64,000 bases of DNA, from positions 62,001 through 126,000 of the forward strand of contig NZ_FWXX01000004.1 of NCBI RefSeq assembly GCF_900176475.1. The letters are read 5' to 3'. This DNA is from Tropicibacter naphthalenivorans. Its GTDB lineage: Bacteria; Pseudomonadota; Alphaproteobacteria; Rhodobacterales; Rhodobacteraceae. Of this stretch, positions 34,884 through 43,835 are shown piece after piece (the stretch's first letter is position 1; every line of letters starts with the position of its first letter). Below the pieces are notes generated by a model that had not been told where the DNA came from, searched no databases, and worked only from the letters and a program-made list of their open reading frames with translations. Made by a program: the position numbers and the translations under genes.

Positions 34884-35237
34884 ATGGCCCGCGTGACGGT
34901 AGAAGACTGCGTTGATAAGGTTCCGAACCGGTTTGAGCTTGTTATGCTCGCCGCCCATCGTGCGCGTGAGGTCGCGGCCGGTGCTGCGATCACCGTGGAC
35001 CGCGACAACGACAAGAACCCGGTTGTCGCCCTGCGCGAAATCGCTGACGAGACCCAGTCCGCCGACGAACTGCGCGAGCGCCTGATCGAGTCGAACCAGT
35101 CCCAGATCGAAGTGGACGAGCCCGAAGAAGACGCCATGGCGCTGCTCATGGGGGCCGAACAGGACAAACCCCAAGAGGACGACATGTCCGAAGAAAAGCT
35201 GCTGCGCGCGCTCATGGAGGCGCAAGGCCAAGGCTAA
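34884..35237 (+). CDS. rpoZ: RNA polymerase omega subunit
   Basis: A 117-residue omega subunit, folding around the beta-prime C-terminus and aiding RNAP assembly and ppGpp response. The family start [29 protein letters not shown] and [11 protein letters not shown] are intact, followed by an acidic alphaproteobacterial tail rich in Glu/Asp. The ATG follows GACAAGGTGAC. It lies 21 bp before rsh, an arrangement conserved in many proteobacteria. A 12-bp palindrome (GAAAAGCTTTTC) precedes it at 34845-34856. Confidence 0.96.
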   Translation: MARVTVEDCVDKVPNRFELVMLAAHRAREVAAGAAITVDRDNDKNPVVALREIADETQSADELRERLIESNQSQIEVDEPEEDAMALLMGAEQDKPQEDDMSEEKLLRALMEAQGQG

Positions 35238-35258
35238 AGCCTGAAAGGTTGTAGCGGA

Positions 35259-37397
35259 ATGATCGCTGCCGAAGATCTTGTTGCGCTTGTTCGTAACTAC
35301 AACCCAAAGACCAACGAAAAGCTCATCCTCGCGGCCTATGACTATGGCCGCGAGATGCACGAGGGCCAGTTCCGCAAGTCGGGTGAGCCCTATTTTTCGC
35401 ATCCCGTCGCCGTTGCCGCCATCCTGACAGAGCAACAGCTGGACGATGCGACCATCATCACCGCCCTGCTGCACGACACGATCGAGGATACACGCTCGAC
35501 CTATTCCGAGGTCTCCGAGCGTTTTGGACGCGAAGTGGCGGATTTGGTCGACGGCGTGACCAAGCTGACCAATCTTCAGCTGTCCAGCAGTGAAACCAAG
35601 CAGGCCGAGAACTTTCGCAAGCTGTTCATGGCCATGTCCAAAGACCTGCGGGTCATTTTGGTAAAACTGGCCGACCGTCTGCACAATATGCGCACCATCC
35701 GCGCCATGAAGCCTGAGAAACAGGCGCAAAAGGCGCGTGAGACCATGGACATCTATGCGCCGCTCGCGGGCCGCATGGGGATGCAGTCCATGCGCGAAGA
35801 GCTGGAGGATCTGGCCTTTCGCGTGCTGAACCCCGAAGGGCGATCCAGTATCATCCGCCGCTTTATCCACCTGCAAAAGGAAACCGGCGATGTGATTCAC
35901 CGCATCACCGGCGATATGCGCTTGGAATTGGAAAAGGCCCATATTGACGCGCAGGTCTTTGGCCGCGCGAAAAAGCCTTATTCGATTTGGCGCAAAATGC
36001 AGGAGAAAAAGATCGGCTTTTCGCGCCTGTCGGACATTTACGGATTTCGCGTGATCACCCAGACAGAGGCCGACGCCTATGCCACGCTGGGGGTGATCCA
36101 CCAGCGCTGGCGCGCGGTGCCCGGACGTTTCAAGGATTACATCAGCCAGCCGAAATCCAACGGCTACCGCTCGATCCACACCACCGTGTCGGGCCGCGAC
36201 GGCAAGCGGGTCGAGGTGCAGATCCGCACCCGCCAGATGCACGAAGTCGCCGAGACCGGCGTGGCTGCGCATTGGTCCTATCGTGATGGCCAGCGCGGAG
36301 AGAACCCCTTTGCCGTCGACCCGACCAAATGGGTCGCCCAGCTGACCGAACAGTTCGACGCCGAAGAAGATCACGACGCCTTTCTCGAAGCGGTCAAGCT
36401 TGAGATGTACTCGGACAAGGTGTTTTGCTTTACCCCCAAGGGTGACGTGGTCAAACTGCCCAAGGGCGCGACGCCGCTGGATTACGCCTATGCGATCCAC
36501 ACGCGCATCGGCTCGGCCTGTGTGGGGGCCAAGGTGGACGGCATCCGCGTGCCGCTGTGGACCCGGCTGAAAAACGGCCAATCCGTTGAAATCATTACCG
36601 CCGAAGGCCAGCAGCCGCAGGCGACCTGGCTGGACATTGCCCAGACCGGCAAGGCCAAGACCGCGATCCGCCGCGCCCTGCGCGAGGCGAACAAGGAACG
36701 CTTTATCAAGCTGGGGCACGAACTGGCGCGTGCAGCGTTCGAAAGCCACGGCAAGAAATCCACCGACAAGGTGCTGGAAAAGGCCGCCGGGACGCTACGG
36801 CTGGATTCGGTCGATACCCTGCTGGCCCGTCTGGGCAGCGCCGAGCTGACCGCCAACGAGGTGGTGCAATCGGTCTATCCTGACCTTGCGATTTCCAACG
36901 ATGGCGACGTCGAGGCCAAGCGCGCCGTGGTCGGTCTGGCCCATGGTCAAGGGTTCGAACGCGCCCGCTGCTGCCAGCCCCTGCCGGGCGAGCGCATCAT
37001 CGGCATCGCCCACCGGGGCAAGGGCGTGGCGGTCCACGCCATCGACTGCGAGGCGCTCGAAGAGTTCGAGGACATGCCCGATCGCTGGCTGGACTTGCAT
37101 TGGGCAGACGGCACTCACCCTCCGGTTTATACGGTGTCACTTGAACTCACCATCGGCAATGACGCCGGGGTGCTGGGGCGGATTTGCACATTGATTGGCG
37201 AGTGTAAGGCCAATATCTCTGACCTGACATTCATTGACCGGAAACCCGACTTTTATAGATTGCGTGTGGATATTGATTTGCGGGACGCCGAACACCTGCA
37301 CTCGGTGATTTCTGCGCTTGAGGCGGAAAGCAATGTCGCATCGGTCGAGCGGCGGCGCGATCCTTCGCTGGCGGCGGCTCCGACGGCAGTACTATGA
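35259..37397 (+). CDS. spoT: Bifunctional (p)ppGpp synthetase/hydrolase (Rsh/SpoT type)
   Basis: A 712-residue alarmone enzyme. The hydrolase HD domain has ALLHDTIEDT near residue 70 with intact His-Asp, so hydrolysis is retained, unlike RelA of enterobacteria. The synthetase domain has GRAKKPYSIWRKMQEKK, DIYGFRVI and SNGYRSIHTTV near residue 300, with EVQIRTRQMHEVAETGVAAHW. A TGS domain follows (KVFCFTPKGDVVKLPKGATPLDYAYAIH near residue 390). The C-terminal zinc-finger-like CCQPLPG and ACT domains are near residues 570-690. It probably makes the stringent response alarmone in this organism. Next to rpoZ, whose product contributes to ppGpp binding. Confidence 0.95.
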   Translation: MIAAEDLVALVRNYNPKTNEKLILAAYDYGREMHEGQFRKSGEPYFSHPVAVAAILTEQQLDDATIITALLHDTIEDTRSTYSEVSERFGREVADLVDGVTKLTNLQLSSSETKQAENFRKLFMAMSKDLRVILVKLADRLHNMRTIRAMKPEKQAQKARETMDIYAPLAGRMGMQSMREELEDLAFRVLNPEGRSSIIRRFIHLQKETGDVIHRITGDMRLELEKAHIDAQVFGRAKKPYSIWRKMQEKKIGFSRLSDIYGFRVITQTEADAYATLGVIHQRWRAVPGRFKDYISQPKSNGYRSIHTTVSGRDGKRVEVQIRTRQMHEVAETGVAAHWSYRDGQRGENPFAVDPTKWVAQLTEQFDAEEDHDAFLEAVKLEMYSDKVFCFTPKGDVVKLPKGATPLDYAYAIHTRIGSACVGAKVDGIRVPLWTRLKNGQSVEIITAEGQQPQATWLDIAQTGKAKTAIRRALREANKERFIKLGHELARAAFESHGKKSTDKVLEKAAGTLRLDSVDTLLARLGSAELTANEVVQSVYPDLAISNDGDVEAKRAVVGLAHGQGFERARCCQPLPGERIIGIAHRGKGVAVHAIDCEALEEFEDMPDRWLDLHWADGTHPPVYTVSLELTIGNDAGVLGRICTLIGECKANISDLTFIDRKPDFYRLRVDIDLRDAEHLHSVISALEAESNVASVERRRDPSLAAAPTAVL

Positions 37398-37414
37398 GGT
37401 AAGAAAGGAAGACA

Positions 37415-38065
37415 GTGGTCTTCAAAAGGCGGGACAGGCGCCCATTCTGGCGCATTATTGTCGAGCTGCTTTGGCCGCGTGGCGGTTGGGGCCGCGCTGC
37501 GCGTTATGTGCGCCACCGTCTGAACCGTCTGCCCGATCCGCCGCATCGAATCGCCCGTGGGATCTTTGCCGGGGTGTTCACCACCTTTACGCCGTTCTAC
37601 GGGATGCACTTTGTCGTAGCCGCGACGCTTGCGCTGATCCTGCGCGGCAATGTGCTGGCCGCCCTGCTGTCGACCTTTTTCGGCAATCCGCTGACCTATG
37701 TGCCCATTGGCGTCGCCGCCATGAAAACCGGCTATTGGCTGCTGGATATGGAGGGGCGCGGCCCCCGGCCCGAGGATCACACGGGTCTGGTCGAGAAATT
37801 CCTGCGCGCCGGGTCCGATCTGTGGGACAACCTCATGGCGCTGTTTACCGGGCGAGAGGCCGACTGGACGCATCTCAATGTCTTTTACGACGAGGTGTTC
37901 TTTCCCTACATGATTGGCGGGATTATCCCCGGCATGATCACCGCGCTGGTGATGTATTACCTGTCTTTGCCGCTGATCACCGCCTATCAGAACCGCCGCA
38001 AGGGTGCGCTCAAGAAAAAGCTGGCAACGCTTAAAAAGAAGAAGGCGGAAAGCCACGCAAAGTGA
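37415..38065 (+). CDS. DUF2062 membrane protein
   Basis: A 216-residue protein with a basic N-terminus (VFKRRDRRPFWR) and three or four hydrophobic segments (ARGIFAGVFTTFTPFYGMHFVVAATLALILR, AALLSTFFGNPLTYVPIGVAAMKTGYWLL, YMIGGIIPGMITALVMYYLSLPLI), typical of DUF2062. The conserved GNPLTYVPI motif is present. Function unknown. The start is a GTG at 37415 with AAAGGAAG upstream, 17 bp after rsh, so it probably belongs to the rpoZ-rsh transcript. The tail is Lys-rich. Confidence 0.82.
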   Translation: MVFKRRDRRPFWRIIVELLWPRGGWGRAARYVRHRLNRLPDPPHRIARGIFAGVFTTFTPFYGMHFVVAATLALILRGNVLAALLSTFFGNPLTYVPIGVAAMKTGYWLLDMEGRGPRPEDHTGLVEKFLRAGSDLWDNLMALFTGREADWTHLNVFYDEVFFPYMIGGIIPGMITALVMYYLSLPLITAYQNRRKGALKKKLATLKKKKAESHAK

Positions 38066-38148
38066 GCGCTAACAGCGACCTTTTCCCGGTTTTCAATCCG
38101 GCTTTGCGCGCTTAGGTTTTGATCAAATTCGCTAACTCGGAAGAGATC

Positions 38149-38904
38149 ATGACTCAGTTTGCTGGCCGCCTTCGTCTTGGTGTGAACATCGACCACGTCG
38201 CCACCGTGCGCAACGCGCGCGGGTCCGCCTACCCCGACCCGATCCGCGCCGCCAAGATCGCCGAAGAGGCGGGGGCCGATGGCATCACCGCGCACCTGCG
38301 CGAGGACCGCCGCCACATCTCGGACGCCGATATCGACAACCTGATGGAGGCGCTGAGCGTGCCGCTCAACTTCGAGATGGCCGCAACCGACGAGATGCAG
38401 GCCATTGCCCTGCGTCACAAGCCTCACGCCGTCTGCATCGTCCCCGAAAAGCGCGAAGAGCGCACCACCGAGGGCGGGCTAGAGGTCGCGCGCGAGGAAA
38501 ACCGGCTGGCGCATTTCATCGCGCCCCTGCGCGAGGCGGGCTGCCGCGTGTCGATCTTTATCGCCGCCGATCAGAAACAGATCGAGGCCGCGAACCGCAT
38601 CGGCGCGCAGGTGATCGAGCTGCACACCGGCGCCTATTGCGATTTCCACGCCGAGGGGCGCTTTGACGAGCGCGCCGCCGAGCTGGAGCGCCTGCGCGAG
38701 ATGTCGGCCTTTGCCCATTCGCTGGGGCTAGAGGTGCACGCGGGCCATGGTCTGACCTATGAAACGGTCTCGCCCGTGGCGGCCTTCCCCGAGGTGATGG
38801 AGCTGAACATCGGCCATTTCATCATCGGCGAGGCGATTTTCCGCGGGCTCAGCCCCGCCATCGCCGAGATGCGCCGCCTGATGGACGAAGCGCGCTGCCA
38901 GTGA
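38149..38904 (+). CDS. pdxJ: Pyridoxine 5'-phosphate synthase
   Basis: A 251-residue TIM-barrel enzyme that condenses 1-deoxyxylulose-5-phosphate with aminoacetone phosphate to make PNP. Motifs are LGVNIDHVATVRNARG near residue 11, GADGITAHLREDRRHI near residue 42, NFEMAATDEM, TEGGLEV near residue 104 and HAGHGLTYE near residue 195, all family signatures. The ATG at 38149 (with GGAAGAG) is preferred over an upstream TTG at 38119. The stop overlaps the GTG of an orphan gene by 4 nt. acpS and lepB follow at the usual place for alphaproteobacteria. Confidence 0.95.
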   Translation: MTQFAGRLRLGVNIDHVATVRNARGSAYPDPIRAAKIAEEAGADGITAHLREDRRHISDADIDNLMEALSVPLNFEMAATDEMQAIALRHKPHAVCIVPEKREERTTEGGLEVAREENRLAHFIAPLREAGCRVSIFIAADQKQIEAANRIGAQVIELHTGAYCDFHAEGRFDERAAELERLREMSAFAHSLGLEVHAGHGLTYETVSPVAAFPEVMELNIGHFIIGEAIFRGLSPAIAEMRRLMDEARCQ

Positions 38905-39323
38905 CGCCAATAGACCTAAGCGTTGACATTCCAGACTTGGGAATCGAAGGGTCCGCCTCGCGAGACCAAAAAGAAGCTGTTTGCAGATTTTTCGAATGGG
39001 ATCATATCCCTTGGCTGTCTGAGGAACAGGCTCACTTGCTCTTGGCGACCCGCGATTTTTCAAAAGCAGTGTGCAGCCGTAAGATGTCCGATTGGTCCCC
39101 ATCCGAACAACGGACTTCAATTAGAAAGTCCCTCCCGCCTGCAACCGCAATTTTGATCCTCCGAGACGAAGAGCTAAGAGATGAAATAACGGCTTGGGCT
39201 CGCAATAGATTTTCGCGTGGAACCCACAATGGTCTGCCCAGACTGCGTATCGATGACAAGTTCCACAAAGCAAGCGCGTATTGCGAAGAAGCTTATAGGC
39301 TTTTGACGAACTCGCAGGCATAG
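38901..39323 (+). CDS. Hypothetical orphan protein, AT-rich relative to neighbours
   Basis: A 140-residue frame with no recognised domain. It is hydrophilic and charged, with mid-protein FFEWDHIPWLSEEQAHLLLATRDFSKAVC and ATAILILRDEELRDEITAWARNRFS. It has no signal peptide or membrane segment. Two 60-base lines counted here are about 50 percent G+C, against about 70 percent in acpS. The GTG at 38901 overlaps the pdxJ stop (GTGA), which would give translational coupling, but an internal start is possible. It separates pdxJ from acpS, which are normally adjacent in this group. A recent insertion or transfer is plausible. Confidence 0.55.
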   Translation: MTPIDLSVDIPDLGIEGSASRDQKEAVCRFFEWDHIPWLSEEQAHLLLATRDFSKAVCSRKMSDWSPSEQRTSIRKSLPPATAILILRDEELRDEITAWARNRFSRGTHNGLPRLRIDDKFHKASAYCEEAYRLLTNSQA

Positions 39324-39387
39324 GTAACATTGTGTTGACATCATCTCAAATCATAGCTGATCGCGGCCATCTAGAAACGGGGCAGCT

Positions 39388-39789
39388 ATGATCCTCGGCG
39401 TCGGCACTGATCTGGCGAATATCGACCGCATCGCGCGGGTCCTTGACCGCCACGGCGACCGCTTTCGCAACCGCGTGTTCACCGACATCGAGCAGGCCAA
39501 GGCCGAGCGCCGCCGCGACGTCGCGGGCACCTACGCCAAACGCTGGGCCGCCAAGGAGGCGTGCTCCAAGGCGCTTGGCACCGGTCTGCGCATGGGCATC
39601 GCGTGGAAGGACATGGCCGTCAGCAACCTGCCCACCGGCCAGCCGATCATGCACGTCACCGGCTGGGCGGCGGATCGCCTGAAACAGATGACCCCGCCGG
39701 GGCATGAGGCGATCATTCACGTCACCCTCACCGACGATCACCCCTGGGCGCAGGCCTTTGTAGTGATCGAAGCACGCCCGCTCCCTTGA
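39388..39789 (+). CDS. acpS: Holo-[acyl-carrier-protein] synthase
   Basis: A 133-residue phosphopantetheinyl transferase of the AcpS type that activates acyl carrier protein. The magnesium-binding Asp is in [15 protein letters not shown] near residue 8 and Glu in [15 protein letters not shown] near residue 57. It also has the terminal [18 protein letters not shown]. Directly downstream of an orphan gene and upstream of lepB (56 bp), with pdxJ just before; this cluster is typical of alphaproteobacteria. Confidence 0.95.
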   Translation: MILGVGTDLANIDRIARVLDRHGDRFRNRVFTDIEQAKAERRRDVAGTYAKRWAAKEACSKALGTGLRMGIAWKDMAVSNLPTGQPIMHVTGWAADRLKQMTPPGHEAIIHVTLTDDHPWAQAFVVIEARPLP

Positions 39790-39844
39790 CACCCCCTGCC
39801 CGCCCCCGCATGAAGCCCGCATAGGTTTTCCAAGGGGCTGGGTC

Positions 39845-40663
39845 ATGGCTGAAGAGAATAAAGGCGGTATCGTCGAGACGATCAAAACGGTCTTCTGGGC
39901 GCTGGTCATCGCTGGCGTGTTTCGGACCTTCCTGTTCCAGCCGTTCTGGATTCCGTCGGGCTCCATGAAGGACACGCTGCTGATTGGCGACTTTCTCTTC
40001 GTGAACAAGATGGCCTACGGCTATTCCTATGCCTCCTGCCCGTCGCTGCCGTTCATGGGTGTCGATGCCAAGGATCTGTGCGGCTGGGCCGACGGCGACA
40101 ACACCCGTCTCCTTGGGTCTGAACCCAAGCGCGGCGACGTGGTGGTGTTCCGCCACCCGGTGCACGGCAGCGATTTCATCAAGCGTCTCGTGGGCCTGCC
40201 CGGCGACCGCATCCAGATGAAAGGCGGCCTGCTGCACATCAACGGCACCGCCGTAAAGGTCCAGCGCGACGGCAGCTTTGAGGAAACCGCCGCCCCGCAA
40301 GGTCCGCAGCAGCTGCGCCCGCGCTGCCACAACGCCCCGGTGGGCGAAGGCGCCACCTGCGTCAAAGAGAAGTACATCGAAACCCTGCCCGGCGGCGTGT
40401 CGCATTCGATCCTGAACATCTCCAGCCAAGGGTCGGACAACACGCCGGTCTATACCGTCCCCGCGGGGCACTACTTCTTTATGGGCGACAACCGCGACAA
40501 CTCTTCGGACAGCCGCGTGCCGAACATCTCGGGCGGCGTTGGGTTCGTGCCATATGAGAACCTGATTGGCCGGGCAGACCGGGTGATGTTCTCGTCGGCG
40601 GGCCGCTCGATGCTGTTCTTCTGGACGTGGCGCGGCGACCGCTTCTTCAAAGCCATCGACTAA
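39845..40663 (+). CDS. lepB: Signal peptidase I
   Basis: A 272-residue membrane protease that removes signal peptides from exported proteins. A single N-terminal hydrophobic segment (IKTVFWALVIAGVFRTFLFQ) precedes the catalytic Ser in WIPSGSMKDTLLIGD near residue 40. The catalytic Lys is in FIKRLVGLPGDRIQM near residue 118, and GDNRDNSSDSR near residue 218 is the last box. Cys-containing inserts CPSLPFMG and RPRCHNAP lie in the periplasmic region. The ATG follows GGGGCTGG-type sequence. Leads into rnc 28 bp downstream. Confidence 0.95.
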   Translation: MAEENKGGIVETIKTVFWALVIAGVFRTFLFQPFWIPSGSMKDTLLIGDFLFVNKMAYGYSYASCPSLPFMGVDAKDLCGWADGDNTRLLGSEPKRGDVVVFRHPVHGSDFIKRLVGLPGDRIQMKGGLLHINGTAVKVQRDGSFEETAAPQGPQQLRPRCHNAPVGEGATCVKEKYIETLPGGVSHSILNISSQGSDNTPVYTVPAGHYFFMGDNRDNSSDSRVPNISGGVGFVPYENLIGRADRVMFSSAGRSMLFFWTWRGDRFFKAID

Positions 40664-40691
40664 ACCGGGCCTGACGCGCTAGAACGATCCC

Positions 40692-41369
40692 ATGAAGCAG
40701 TCCGAAGACCTCAAGGCGCTCCAGCATCGGCTGGGCCACACCTTTGCCGACCCGGCCCTGTTGCGCCGGGCGGTGACGCATTCGTCCATGTCCGGCCCGG
40801 GCCGCGAGGACAACCAGCGGCTCGAATTCCTTGGGGATCGGGTGCTGGGTCTGGTGATGTCCGAGGCGCTGCTCCGCAGCGATCGCAAAGCCTCTGAGGG
40901 GCAGCTGGCCCCGCGCTATAACGCGCTGGTGCGCAAGGAAACCTGCGCCGACGTGGCCCGCCAGATCGACCTTGGCGCAGCGCTAAAGCTGGGCCGGTCG
41001 GAACAGATGTCCGGCGGGCGGCGCAAGCTGGCCCTGCTTGGGGATGCGATGGAGGCGGTGATCGCCGCCGTCTATCTGGACGCGGGCTTTGAGACCGCGC
41101 AAAAGCTGATCCTGCGCCTGTGGGGCAAACGCATCGACAGCGTCGACGAAGACGCCAAGGACGCCAAGACCGCGCTGCAAGAATGGGCGCAGGGTCGCGG
41201 GCTGCAACCGCCGAAATACGTGGAAACCGCCCGCACCGGGCCGGATCACGCGCCGGTCTTTACCATCGAAGCGCGTCTCGACAATGGTGAAACCGCCGAG
41301 GCCACCGCCGGCAGCAAGCGCCACGCCGAACAGGCCGCCGCCAAGGCTTTGCTGGACCGTCTCGGCTAA
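40692..41369 (+). CDS. rnc: Ribonuclease III
   Basis: A 225-residue double-strand-specific RNase. The catalytic signature [21 protein letters not shown] is near residue 40, [18 protein letters not shown] near residue 116 adds the second metal-binding acidic pair, and the dsRNA-binding domain occupies residues 155-225 ([20 protein letters not shown], then [18 protein letters not shown]). The gene is in the lepB-rnc-era neighbourhood, with an EamA transporter inserted before era. ATG at 40692 after CGATCC; no strong Shine-Dalgarno seen. Confidence 0.95.
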   Translation: MKQSEDLKALQHRLGHTFADPALLRRAVTHSSMSGPGREDNQRLEFLGDRVLGLVMSEALLRSDRKASEGQLAPRYNALVRKETCADVARQIDLGAALKLGRSEQMSGGRRKLALLGDAMEAVIAAVYLDAGFETAQKLILRLWGKRIDSVDEDAKDAKTALQEWAQGRGLQPPKYVETARTGPDHAPVFTIEARLDNGETAEATAGSKRHAEQAAAKALLDRLG

Positions 41370-41574
41370 GCCCTCGCGCGCGCAGGCTGGAGGGCGGGCC
41401 GCTGAGGATCGCCAGAGCCTCAGTCGGGGCGCACGGAAGGCCGCGCGTCTAGCGATTGTAGGCTGGGTGCGTCTTTGACCACTTGATCCGTGCAGGCCTT
41501 CGCCAAAACATCCCTTCCCCATGTGTGGTTTCTTGGTTAGGCCTGATGCAGACCCATTACAGGTGGACACCCCG

Positions 41575-42444
41575 ATGACCGACAACCTGCGCGGCGCCCT
41601 TTGGATGATGCTCGCCATGCTCGGCTTTGGCGTCGAGGATGCCTTTTTCAAGGCCGCCACCGCCACGGGGGGCATCAGCCCCGGCATGGGCACTGTGCAG
41701 TTTGGTTTGACCGCCATGCTGATCTACGCCGCCTATGCCCGGCACAAGGGCGTGCCGCTGTGGGATGCCGCCTACCTGCAAAAGGGTCTGCTGATCCGCA
41801 CGGGCTTCGAGATTTGCGGGCGGCTGTTCTTTGCCCTCGCGCTGGCCTACACGCCGCTGTCCACCACCTCGGCGATCCTGCAAGCCGCGCCCCTCGTGGT
41901 GATGCTGGCGGCGGGGCTGATCCTGGGCGAGACCATCGGCCCGCGCCGCTGGGCGGCCATGGCGGTGGGGTTCCTCGGGGTGTTGCTCATCATCCGCCCC
42001 AGCCCCTCGGGGATCGAAGCCAACGCGATCCTCGCGCTGCTCGGCATGATCGGCTTTGCCGGGCGCGACGTGGCGACCCGCACCGCGCCCATGCACATCC
42101 ATTCCGCGCAACTGGGCGTGCTGGGCTTTGGCGTGGTGACCTTTGCCGGACTGGTCATCATGGCCTTCGAGCCTGCGGTTTTTGCCCCGACCTTGCCCGC
42201 CATGGGCCTGATCCTCGGCACCGCTCTGTGCGGCGTCGTGGGCTACACCAGCCTGACGGCGGCGATGCGCACCGGCGAGGTTTCGGTCATCGCGCCGTTC
42301 CGCTATTCGCGCCTGCTGGTGGCGCTGATCCTCGCCTATACCGTGTTCGGCGAGCGGCCCGATACCATGACGCTGGCAGGCGCGGCGCTGATCGTCGGCT
42401 CTGGCACCTATTCGCTGTGGCGTGACGGACGGGCGCGACGCTGA
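41575..42444 (+). CDS. EamA/DMT-superfamily transporter
   Basis: A 289-residue inner-membrane protein with about ten hydrophobic segments in two EamA halves: AMLGFGVEDAFFKAATATGG at the start, TPLSTTSAILQAAPLVVMLAAGLILGE near residue 105, and GEVSVIAPFRYSRLLVALILAYTVFGE near residue 240, a DMT-family hallmark. It would export or import a small metabolite; substrate unknown. The ATG at 41575 after CAGGTGG is chosen over 41521. The 205 bp before it contain a CTGAGG/CCTCAG hairpin (about 41402-41427) but no clear terminator or promoter. It lies between rnc and era, unusual but not unique. Confidence 0.87.
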   Translation: MTDNLRGALWMMLAMLGFGVEDAFFKAATATGGISPGMGTVQFGLTAMLIYAAYARHKGVPLWDAAYLQKGLLIRTGFEICGRLFFALALAYTPLSTTSAILQAAPLVVMLAAGLILGETIGPRRWAAMAVGFLGVLLIIRPSPSGIEANAILALLGMIGFAGRDVATRTAPMHIHSAQLGVLGFGVVTFAGLVIMAFEPAVFAPTLPAMGLILGTALCGVVGYTSLTAAMRTGEVSVIAPFRYSRLLVALILAYTVFGERPDTMTLAGAALIVGSGTYSLWRDGRARR

Positions 42445-42513
42445 TTCCTCTGGCCTTGCGCCACGTTTTGCCCTACACAACCGCCTTCGCAATCAGGATC
42501 GCAAGACAGCCCC

Positions 42514-43422
42514 ATGACCACACGCGCAGGTTTCATCGCCCTCATCGGAGAGCCCAACGCCGGCAAATCCACCCTCACCAACCGCATGGTCGGGGCCAAG
42601 GTGTCGATCGTCACCCACAAGGTGCAAACCACGCGCGCGCGCATCCGTGGGGTCGCGCTGGAAGGCGACAGCCAGCTGATCTTTGTCGATACGCCGGGGC
42701 TGTTCCAGCCCAAGCGCAGGCTTGACCGGGCCATGGTGGCGGCGGCCTGGGGCGGGGCGGCAGACGCTGACGTGATTGTCCTGCTGATCGAGGCACACCG
42801 CGGCGTCACCGAAGGCGTCAAGCGCATCCTCGACGGGCTGGCCGAACTGCCGCAAGGGCGCAAAATCGCGCTGGCCATCAACAAGATCGACCGCGTTGAG
42901 GTGCCGACCCTACTGGACCTGACCAAGGATCTGAACGACCGCTTTGCCTTTGCCAAGACCTTCATGATCTCGGCGGAAAAGGGGCGCGGCGTCGACGACC
43001 TGCGCCACTGGCTGGCGGATGAGCTGCCCGAAGGGCCGTGGCTGTACCCCGAAGACCAGATCGCCGACCTGCCCATGCGCATGATCGCCGCCGAGATGAC
43101 CCGCGAAAAGCTGACGCTGCGCCTGCATCAGGAGCTGCCCTACCAGCTGACCGTGGAAACCGAGAATTGGGAAGAGCGCCCCGACGGCTCGGCCCGCATC
43201 GATCAGGTGATCTACGTGGCGCGTGACGGCCACAAGGGCATTATCCTGGGCCGCAAGGGCGAGACGATCAAGGCGATCTCCAAAGCCTCGCGCGAGGAAC
43301 TTTCCGAATTCCTTGGCCGCAAGGTACACCTGTTTCTGCAAGTCAAAGTGCGGTCGAACTGGCTGGAAGAGGCCGAACGCTACTCGGAAATGGGGCTCGA
43401 TTTCACAGACGGAAACGCCTGA
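42514..43422 (+). CDS. era: GTPase Era
   Basis: A 302-residue GTPase needed for 30S ribosome assembly. G1 GEPNAGKSTLTNRMVG, G3 DTPGLFQPKR, G4 NKID near residue 125 and G5 SAEKGRGVDDL are present. The C-terminal KH domain (residues 205-295) carries GHKGIILGRKGETIKAISKASREELSEFLG. The switch II region reads TRARIRGVALEG. The gene is in the usual rnc-era association, with 69 bp between it and the EamA gene. A structured repeat follows its stop. Confidence 0.95.
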   Translation: MTTRAGFIALIGEPNAGKSTLTNRMVGAKVSIVTHKVQTTRARIRGVALEGDSQLIFVDTPGLFQPKRRLDRAMVAAAWGGAADADVIVLLIEAHRGVTEGVKRILDGLAELPQGRKIALAINKIDRVEVPTLLDLTKDLNDRFAFAKTFMISAEKGRGVDDLRHWLADELPEGPWLYPEDQIADLPMRMIAAEMTREKLTLRLHQELPYQLTVETENWEERPDGSARIDQVIYVARDGHKGIILGRKGETIKAISKASREELSEFLGRKVHLFLQVKVRSNWLEEAERYSEMGLDFTDGNA

Positions 43423-43434
43423 TCGGGACGGCGA

Positions 43435-43484
43435 CCAAATTCCTTTCAAGGAATTTGCAAAAGTCTTGAAAGACTTTTGGTCCC
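43435..43484. repeat. 50-bp structured intergenic repeat, copy 2
   Basis: Same architecture as the copy at 27921-27970. The first hairpin is identical (AAATTCC-TTTC-AAGGAATTT style). The second differs in sequence but keeps pairing (AAAAGTCTT-GAA-AGACTTTT). The flanking CCAAAT and TTTTGGTCCC can also pair. It lies between era and the DUF1491 gene. Confidence 0.8.
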
Positions 43485-43505
43485 GCCTGTGGAAAGCCCT
43501 GCGCC

Positions 43506-43835
43506 ATGACACGACTGACCGCGCGCTTTTGGGTCGATGCTTACCTGACCCGGCTGCGTCTCTATGACATTCCGGCCTTTGTGGTCGCGCATGGCGATGA
43601 CACCGCCGGGGCCGTGCTGGTCAAGCTGGCGACCTTGGACGGGCAAGCGCAGGCCTTTACCCGCAGCTTTGACCTGATGACCGGCGCACGGGTCTGGACC
43701 GATCTGGCGCACGGCCCCGAGAAAGAGGTGGACACCGCCATCGCCCGCCAGCGCAGCTTTGACCCCGATCTGTGGGTTATCGAGGTTGAGGACCGTCATG
43801 GCCGTCACCTGCTAGACGAGCCCGGTCTCGATTAA
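43506..43835 (+). CDS. DUF1491 family protein
   Basis: A 109-residue small soluble protein: LTARFWVDAYLTRLRLYDIPAFVVAHGDDTAGAVLVKL at the start and [24 protein letters not shown] at the end are the family's two conserved blocks. DUF1491 is widespread in alphaproteobacteria and without known function. The gene follows era after the 50-bp repeat. Its 3' end overlaps the convergent Pr6Pr gene by 59 nt on the opposite strand, an unusually deep overlap; both frames are convincing. Confidence 0.85.
   Translation: MTRLTARFWVDAYLTRLRLYDIPAFVVAHGDDTAGAVLVKLATLDGQAQAFTRSFDLMTGARVWTDLAHGPEKEVDTAIARQRSFDPDLWVIEVEDRHGRHLLDEPGLD

Noticed and set aside
34842-36749. An ORF of 635 codons antisense to rpoZ and rsh
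   Set aside because: Composition artefact of high GC; the plus-strand genes have full motif support.
41402-41427. CTGAGG/CCTCAG hairpin between rnc and the EamA gene
   Set aside because: Short stem without a T-tract; chance is enough in GC-rich DNA, so not listed as a terminator.
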